DNA of 18,448 bases from positions 1 to 18,448 of the forward strand of contig CANQSG010000018.1 in assembly GCA_947626485.1 (NCBI GenBank), read 5' to 3'. Every line of letters begins with the position of its first letter. Position 1 is the stretch's first letter. A model generated the notes under the pieces. That model was not told where the DNA came from and searched no databases. It saw only the letters and a program-made list of their open reading frames with translations. The DNA is from an uncultured Clostridia bacterium (GTDB lineage: Bacteria > Bacillota > Clostridia > Oscillospirales > Acutalibacteraceae). Positions 1 to 5,387 of this stretch are shown piece after piece. The position numbers and the translations under genes are program-made.

Positions 1-19
1 TGTTTGTGTAGTGACTTCA

Positions 20-49
20 ATTATACCACGTCTGCTATGGCTCTTTCTA
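20..49 (-). promoter_or_regulatory. Probable sigma-A promoter firing leftward out of the window
   Basis: Read on the minus strand, positions 28-20 give TGGTATAAT, an extended -10 element. With an 18-base spacer, positions 49-44 read TAGAAA, which matches 4 of 6 bases of TTGACA. The gene it would drive lies outside the window, since only about 12 bases remain beyond the predicted start of transcription. The same TGGTATAAT string occurs at the yfmF promoter near 17165. Confidence 0.45.
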
Positions 50-90
50 TATGTCCTATTTCATTTTACAATTAACCAACACAGCTTTTT

Positions 91-110
91 CACACAAAAT
101 CACACAAAAA
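91..110 (+). repeat. Tandem 10-base direct repeat next to the -35 box
   Basis: CACACAAAAT is followed directly by CACACAAAAA, two copies one helical turn apart. They end two bases before the -35 box of the cysteine desulfurase promoter. The A-rich repeat could act as an UP element or as a regulator site. No named operator consensus was recognised. Confidence 0.5.
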
Positions 111-112
111 GG

Positions 113-141
113 TTGAGAAATGCGGGGAAATCGAGTATAAT
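113..141 (+). promoter_or_regulatory. Sigma-A promoter of the cysteine desulfurase-thiI operon
   Basis: TTGAGA (113-118) and TATAAT (136-141) are separated by 17 bases, which is close to the housekeeping consensus. Transcription should begin near 148. That excludes the in-frame ATG at 147 and supports translation starting at 189. The next four genes are on the same strand with short gaps, so this promoter probably serves the whole run to the terminator at 8584-8622. Confidence 0.8.
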
Positions 142-188
142 GTATTTTGTATATGTATATTTGCCTGTTAGGACGTGTCGAAACCCCG

Positions 189-1316
189 ATGATTTATCTC
201 GACAACAGCGCCACCACCCGCCCCTGCGCGCAGGCGGTGGAGGCGATCCGGAACGCGCTGTGCGAGGTCTGGTACAACCCCGCCTCGCTCTACGAGCCTG
301 GCCTGCGCGCCGAGCGGCTGCTCGACCGCACCCGCGCAAACGCCGCCGGGCTGCTGCGCTGCCGCCCCGACGAAATCTATTTTACATCCGGCGGAACCGA
401 GGCGAACAATCTCGCCCTCTTCGGCGCCGCCGCCGCGCGCAAAAAGCGCGGCAACCGCATTGTCACGAGCGCCGTCGAGCACCCTTCCGTCCTCGAGCCG
501 GCGCGCGCCCTCGAAAAGCAGGGCTTTGAGGTCGTCTTTTTACAGCCCGGCCGCGACGGCATCGTCCCGCCGCAGGCGATTTGCGACGCCGTCACGCCCG
601 ACACGATCCTCGTCAGCCTGATGCTCGTCAACAACGAGACCGGCGCGTTGCAGCCCGTCGCCGCCGCCGCGCAGGCCATCCGCGACGTCGGCGCCCCCGC
701 CCTGCTCCACTGCGACGCCGTGCAGGCCTTCGGCAAGCACCCGATCTCGGTGCGGGAGCTGGGCGTCGACCTGCTCTCGGCGAGCGGGCACAAAATCCAC
801 GCCGCCAAGGGCGTCGGCCTGCTCTACTGCGCGAAATCCGTCGTCCTCCCGCCCCGCAGCTACGGCGGCGGACAGGAGCGCGGTCTGCGTTCCGGCACCG
901 AGGCCGTCCCCCTCATCGCCGGGCTCGGCGCCGCCATCGAGGCGCTGCCCGACCCCGCGCAGCAGCTCCCGCGCATGCAGATGCTCAACCGGTACGCCCG
1001 GCAGACCCTCGCGCAGACCGGACTTATCACCGTGTTGAGCCCCGCCGACGCCTCGCCCTACGTGCTGAGCCTCGCCCTGCCGGGATATCGCTCCGAGACG
1101 CTGCTGCATTTTTTGGAGGCGCGGGAAATTTACGTTTCGAGCGGCAGCGCCTGCGCGAAGGGCAAGCCGAGCCACGTGCTGCGCGCGATGGGCTACACCG
1201 ACCGCGAAGCCGACAGCGCCCTGCGCGTCAGCTTTTCGCGGGAGAACACCGAGGCCGACGTCGACGCCCTCGCCCGGGCGCTGTGCGACGCGGCGAAAAA
1301 ACTTCGCAAACGATAA
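189..1316 (+). CDS. Cysteine desulfurase, class I NifS/IscS type
   Basis: This is a PLP-dependent enzyme that removes sulfur from L-cysteine as a persulfide and hands it to an acceptor. The 375-residue protein begins MIYLDNSATT, typical of the family. SASGHKIHAAKG places the PLP lysine at K202, and SSGSACAKG places the catalytic cysteine at C322 in a class I loop. The start at 189 is chosen because the promoter's predicted transcription start (about 148) lies after the in-frame ATG at 147. The only SD-like sequence, AGGA at 170-173, is weak and rather far away. thiI follows after 13 bases. Established precedent: in Bacillus subtilis the desulfurase NifZ is dedicated to ThiI. By inference this enzyme supplies sulfur for tRNA thiolation and perhaps thiazole synthesis rather than general Fe-S assembly. 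No scaffold gene (iscU or sufU) is visible nearby. Confidence 0.93.
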   Translation: MIYLDNSATTRPCAQAVEAIRNALCEVWYNPASLYEPGLRAERLLDRTRANAAGLLRCRPDEIYFTSGGTEANNLALFGAAAARKKRGNRIVTSAVEHPSVLEPARALEKQGFEVVFLQPGRDGIVPPQAICDAVTPDTILVSLMLVNNETGALQPVAAAAQAIRDVGAPALLHCDAVQAFGKHPISVRELGVDLLSASGHKIHAAKGVGLLYCAKSVVLPPRSYGGGQERGLRSGTEAVPLIAGLGAAIEALPDPAQQLPRMQMLNRYARQTLAQTGLITVLSPADASPYVLSLALPGYRSETLLHFLEAREIYVSSGSACAKGKPSHVLRAMGYTDREADSALRVSFSRENTEADVDALARALCDAAKKLRKR

Positions 1317-1329
1317 GGCAAGGAACCGT

Positions 1330-2526
1330 ATGAAAGAAATTATTTTGATCAAAAACGGCGAGCTGGCGCTCAAAGGCCTCAACCGCGCCACCTTCGAGGA
1401 AATTCTGCTGAAAAACCTGCGCCGCCGCTTAAAACCGCTCGGCGCCGTGGAAATTCGCCGCGCCCAGTCGACGGTCTACATCGAGCCGGCCGACGAGACC
1501 TTCCCCTTCGCCGACGCGCTCGAGCAGGTCGGACAGGTCTTCGGCATCGCCGCCTACACCCGCGCCTGCGTCGCCGAGAAGAACATGGACGACATTCTCG
1601 AAAAGGCCGCCGTTTACTTAAAACCCCAGCTGCAGAAGGTCGCGACCTTCAAGGTCGAGGCCAAGCGCGCCGACAAGGGCTTTTCGCCCGCCTCGCCCGA
1701 AATTTGCCGGCTGGTGGGGGGCGCGCTGCTCGCCGCCTGCCCCCACCTGCGCGTCGACGTACACAACCCCGACCTGACCGTGATGGTCGAGGTGCGGGAT
1801 TTCGGCGCCTATATCCACGGCGAACAGCTGCCCGGCGCGGGCGGTCTGCCGGTCGGGACGGCGGGACGCGCCGCCGTGTTGATCTCGGGCGGGATCGACA
1901 GCCCCGTCGCCGCCTGGACGATGGCGAAGCGGGGGCTGACCCTCAACGCCGTCCATTTCGCCAGTCCCCCCTACACGAGCGCCCGGGCGGAACAGAAGGT
2001 GCGCGACCTGCTCGAACGCGTCGCCCGTTACAGCGGCGTCATCCGGCTGGCGGTCGTCCCCTTCACCGAATTGCAGGAGGCGATCGGCGAACACTGCCCC
2101 GAGGACTTCTTCACATTGATCATGCGCCGCATGATGATGCGCATTGCAACGCGCATCGCGAATGACCGCAACTGCGGCGCGCTGATTACGGGCGAGAGCC
2201 TCGGCCAGGTCGCGAGCCAGACGTTGCAGGCGCTCGCCGTCACCGACGCGGCGGCGGGGCTGCCGGTGCTGCGTCCCCTCATCGGCATGGACAAGGATGA
2301 GATCGTCGCCGTCGCCCGGAAAATCGACACCTTTGAAATCTCGATTCAGCCCTTCGAGGACTGCTGCACCGTTTTCACCCCGCGCCACCCCAAAACCCGC
2401 CCCACGATCGCCCAGTGCGACGCCGCCGAAGCGTCCTTTGACTGGGAGCCGCTGCTCGAGCGCGCCGTCGCGGGGACGACATACAGCTATATCGAATCAA
2501 CCGATGGAAAGGGAATCCGCTTATGA
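1330..2526 (+). CDS. thiI: tRNA 4-thiouridine synthetase / thiamin sulfurtransferase ThiI
   Basis: ThiI adenylates U8 of tRNA and inserts sulfur to make 4-thiouridine. In many bacteria it also passes sulfur towards the thiamin thiazole. The 398-residue protein has an N-terminal ferredoxin-like region, a THUMP domain at roughly residues 60-165, and a PP-loop ATP-pyrophosphatase domain with SGGIDSP at 186-192. DCCTVF holds the conserved cysteine at about 345. There is no C-terminal rhodanese domain, unlike Escherichia coli ThiI. This is the short form common in Firmicutes, where sulfur comes directly from a partner desulfurase, and such a gene lies 13 bases upstream. AAGGAA at 1320-1325 serves as the SD. 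Its stop overlaps the next start (ATGA at 2523-2526), implying translational coupling to the CinA-sortase gene. Confidence 0.95.
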   Translation: MKEIILIKNGELALKGLNRATFEEILLKNLRRRLKPLGAVEIRRAQSTVYIEPADETFPFADALEQVGQVFGIAAYTRACVAEKNMDDILEKAAVYLKPQLQKVATFKVEAKRADKGFSPASPEICRLVGGALLAACPHLRVDVHNPDLTVMVEVRDFGAYIHGEQLPGAGGLPVGTAGRAAVLISGGIDSPVAAWTMAKRGLTLNAVHFASPPYTSARAEQKVRDLLERVARYSGVIRLAVVPFTELQEAIGEHCPEDFFTLIMRRMMMRIATRIANDRNCGALITGESLGQVASQTLQALAVTDAAAGLPVLRPLIGMDKDEIVAVARKIDTFEISIQPFEDCCTVFTPRHPKTRPTIAQCDAAEASFDWEPLLERAVAGTTYSYIESTDGKGIRL

Positions 2527-5342
2527 ATGGTGAACTCATCTGCGTCGGAACGGAGCTGCTGCTCGGCGACATTCTGAACACCAACGCGCAGTATCTCTCG
2601 CGCGAGCTGGCGGCTTTGGGCATCGACCTCTACCACCAGAGCGTCGTCGGCGACAACGCCGCCCGACTTGAGGCGCTGCTGCGTGAGGCGTTGCTGCGTA
2701 GCGAGCTCGTGCTGCTGACCGGCGGGCTCGGCCCGACCGACGACGACCTGACGAAAGAGACGGTCGCAAAGGTGCTCGACCTGCCGCTCGAGCCCCACGC
2801 CGAATCGCTGCGCCGGATCGAAGCCTATTTCGCCCGCACTGGCCGCACCATGACCGAAAGCAACCGCAAGCAGGCGCTCTGTCCGCGCGGCGCGACGGTG
2901 CTGCCCAACGCGGTCGGCACGGCGCCGGGCTACTGCATTCCCCACGGGCACCAGACCGTTCTGCTGCTGCCGGGGCCGCCCCACGAGATGCAGACCATGT
3001 TCGAGACCCACGTCCGTCCGCTGCTGAAGGCCTTTACCGATTCGGTCATTTTATCCCGCGCGGTGCAGGTTTTCGGCATCGGCGAGGCCGCCATGGCGGA
3101 GCGGGTGCGCCCCCTGCTCTCGCAAAAAAATCCGACCGTCGCGCCCTATGCGAAGGACGGCGAGGCGCTGCTGCGCGTCACCGCCAAGGGGGCGACGCAA
3201 AACGAAGCCGCCGCCCGCTGCGACGAGACGGTCGCACAAATCCGCGCGCTGCTCGGCGACGCGGTCTACGGCGTCGACGAGGGCGGGCTCAACCGGGTCG
3301 TCGTCTCGCTGCTGAAATCGCGGGGCATGAAGATCGCCACGGCGGAATCCTGCACCGGCGGCCTGCTGTCCGAGCTCTTTACCGAGGTTCCGGGCGCGTC
3401 GGCGGTCTTTGAGGGCGGCGTCTCGACCTATTCGCCCCAGATCAAGCAGAACTGGCTCGGCATTTCCGACACCCTGCTCGCCGAAAAGGGCACCGTCGAC
3501 CCCACCGTCGCCGCCGAGATGGCGCGCTGCGTGCGGGAGTGCGCCGGCACGACCCTCGGCGTCGGCATCACCGGCGTGGCGGGCCCCGACCCGAGCGAGG
3601 GCAAGCCGGTCGGGCTGGTTTATATCGCCCTCGCCGACCAAACGCAGGTCTGGGTGCGGCGGATTTTAGTCGGGCACGGCAAGGATCGCGAGCAGATTCG
3701 CCGGTACGCCGCGCTGACCGCGCTCGATCTTGCGCGCCGGTATCTGCTTTCCAGCGGCGTTCTGCCGGGCGGCACCCCGCACGGACAGCCCGTGCACGTC
3801 TTGCAGGAGCAGCCCGCGATCGCCCGCCCGCAGCCCGCGCCGACGACCCCGCCCGCGCCGGCGCCGGTGCCGCCCGCCGGGGCGCCCATCAACGACAATC
3901 AGCTCTTCGCCATCATCCAGCAGAGCGCCGACGACAATTATGACCCCGAATCCGACCCGCTCGCCGTCGGCCCCGTCGACGAGCAGCTCGCCTTTTTGAC
4001 CGATCAGGAAGCCGACGAGGAGGCCGCCGTGCCCGCCGACCGGCCGAAGATCGCGCGCCTTCTGCCCTGGAAGGGCGACAGCGTCCGCGAAATCTGCTTT
4101 AAGGTTTTGTTCCTCGTTTCGCTCATCACGCTGCTCGTCTCGGCGTCCTGGATCGCGACCTATTTCTACACCGGGCACCAGCAAAACGGCCTGCTCGCCG
4201 ACGTGCAGGCGCTGTACCAGGCGCAGGTCGAGGAGCACGGCGACGCCGTCGACGAAAACGGCGTGTATCAGAGTTTTGCAGAACTTCTCGCCCAGAACCC
4301 CGACACGACGGGCTGGATCCGCATTCCCGGCACGAAGATCGACTACCCCGTCTTTCAGGCCGCCGACAACGACTATTACACGACCCACAACATGCTGCGC
4401 CGCCGCACCCGCTTCGGCTCGCTTTTCCTCGATTACCGCTGCGCGGTCGAGCAGACGCAGATCAGCCAGAACCTCGTCATTTACGGCCACAATTTAAACG
4501 ACGGCTCGATGTTCGGCAGCCTCAAAGAATACAAATCGCTCGACTATTACCGGGCGCACCCGATCATCGACTTCACGACGATCTACCGCAAGGGCGACTA
4601 CAAAATCTTTTCGATCTTCCTGATCAACACGAAAAAGGAGGACGACAACGGCGCCCGCTTCCCCTTTGAGACGACCTCCTTCGTCGACGAGGCGCATTTT
4701 GACGCCTTCGTCCGCGAGGCGCAGCAGCGCAGCCTGTACCGGCTGCCGGTCGACGTCAACGCGAAGGACGAAATTCTGACCCTCGTCACCTGCACCTATG
4801 AATTCAGCGACGCCCGCCTGATCGTGATGGCGCGGCGCGTCCGAGGCGACGAGACGGCCGACGTCGCGGTGTCCGAGGCGGCGCTCAACGCGAACCCGCG
4901 CTATCCGCAGGCTTGGTACGACAAGCGGGGCGTCGAGAACCCCTACGCGAACGAAAAGACCTTCCCGGCCTTCGGCGACAGCGCCTCCGAGCCGACGGAA
5001 AGCACCGAGGAGACCTCCTCCGCACCGACTTCGAGCGAGCCAACCTCAAGCGAGGCGAGCTCCTCGGACACGCCGTCCGGAAGCAGCTCGACGAACCGCC
5101 CGCAATCGTCGGGCGGGCAGAACGGGAACACGAACACGCCGACGCCCGCAAACCCGGCCACGACCCCGAGCACGAACCAAACCCAGAATCCGAGCCCGCA
5201 GACGCCCGCGCCCGAAAGCTCGTCGTCGAAGCCCGCCGAGACGACCTCGACCGAGCCGACGAGCACCTCGAGCGAAGCGGAAACCCCGCCCGAGTCGACC
5301 GCGAGCGACGCGCAAGGTGAGAGCGACGCGACCGCCCCATAA
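2523..5342 (+). CDS. cinA: CinA (MoCF + NMN deamidase) fused to a membrane-anchored class B sortase
   Basis: Residues 1-410 are a full-length CinA. An MoCF domain carries TGGLGPTDDD (66-75) and PGPPHEM (150-156). A PncC-type NMN deamidase domain carries AESCTGG (274-280), GGVSTYS and TGVAGPDPSEGKPVG. CinA recycles NMN to nicotinate mononucleotide in the cytosol. After a Pro-rich then acidic linker (about 411-520) comes one membrane helix (about 525-547) preceded by basic residues, so the N-terminus should be inside. An extracytoplasmic sortase B fold follows (about 585-775) with the full triad: H656 in VIYGHN, C757 in TLVTC and R765 in DARLIV. Residues 820-939 are a disordered Ser/Thr/Pro-rich tail. 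The frame is unbroken through the junction, with no codon-use change, so a frameshift artefact looks unlikely. The start overlaps the thiI stop. Domain calls are firm; the joint role and sortase substrate are unknown. Confidence 0.92.
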   Translation: MNGELICVGTELLLGDILNTNAQYLSRELAALGIDLYHQSVVGDNAARLEALLREALLRSELVLLTGGLGPTDDDLTKETVAKVLDLPLEPHAESLRRIEAYFARTGRTMTESNRKQALCPRGATVLPNAVGTAPGYCIPHGHQTVLLLPGPPHEMQTMFETHVRPLLKAFTDSVILSRAVQVFGIGEAAMAERVRPLLSQKNPTVAPYAKDGEALLRVTAKGATQNEAAARCDETVAQIRALLGDAVYGVDEGGLNRVVVSLLKSRGMKIATAESCTGGLLSELFTEVPGASAVFEGGVSTYSPQIKQNWLGISDTLLAEKGTVDPTVAAEMARCVRECAGTTLGVGITGVAGPDPSEGKPVGLVYIALADQTQVWVRRILVGHGKDREQIRRYAALTALDLARRYLLSSGVLPGGTPHGQPVHVLQEQPAIARPQPAPTTPPAPAPVPPAGAPINDNQLFAIIQQSADDNYDPESDPLAVGPVDEQLAFLTDQEADEEAAVPADRPKIARLLPWKGDSVREICFKVLFLVSLITLLVSASWIATYFYTGHQQNGLLADVQALYQAQVEEHGDAVDENGVYQSFAELLAQNPDTTGWIRIPGTKIDYPVFQAADNDYYTTHNMLRRRTRFGSLFLDYRCAVEQTQISQNLVIYGHNLNDGSMFGSLKEYKSLDYYRAHPIIDFTTIYRKGDYKIFSIFLINTKKEDDNGARFPFETTSFVDEAHFDAFVREAQQRSLYRLPVDVNAKDEILTLVTCTYEFSDARLIVMARRVRGDETADVAVSEAALNANPRYPQAWYDKRGVENPYANEKTFPAFGDSASEPTESTEETSSAPTSSEPTSSEASSSDTPSGSSSTNRPQSSGGQNGNTNTPTPANPATTPSTNQTQNPSPQTPAPESSSSKPAETTSTEPTSTSSEAETPPESTASDAQGESDATAP

Positions 5343-5387
5343 CGACGAAGCTGCAAAAGGGCGGCTCTGCGGAAAGGAGCATTTGGC

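Noticed and set aside
3735..4090. Frameshift or assembly join as the cause of the CinA-sortase fusion
   Set aside because: The frame stays open with consistent GC-rich codon use, a plausible linker and a charged membrane-helix start, and the next gene repeats the same architecture.
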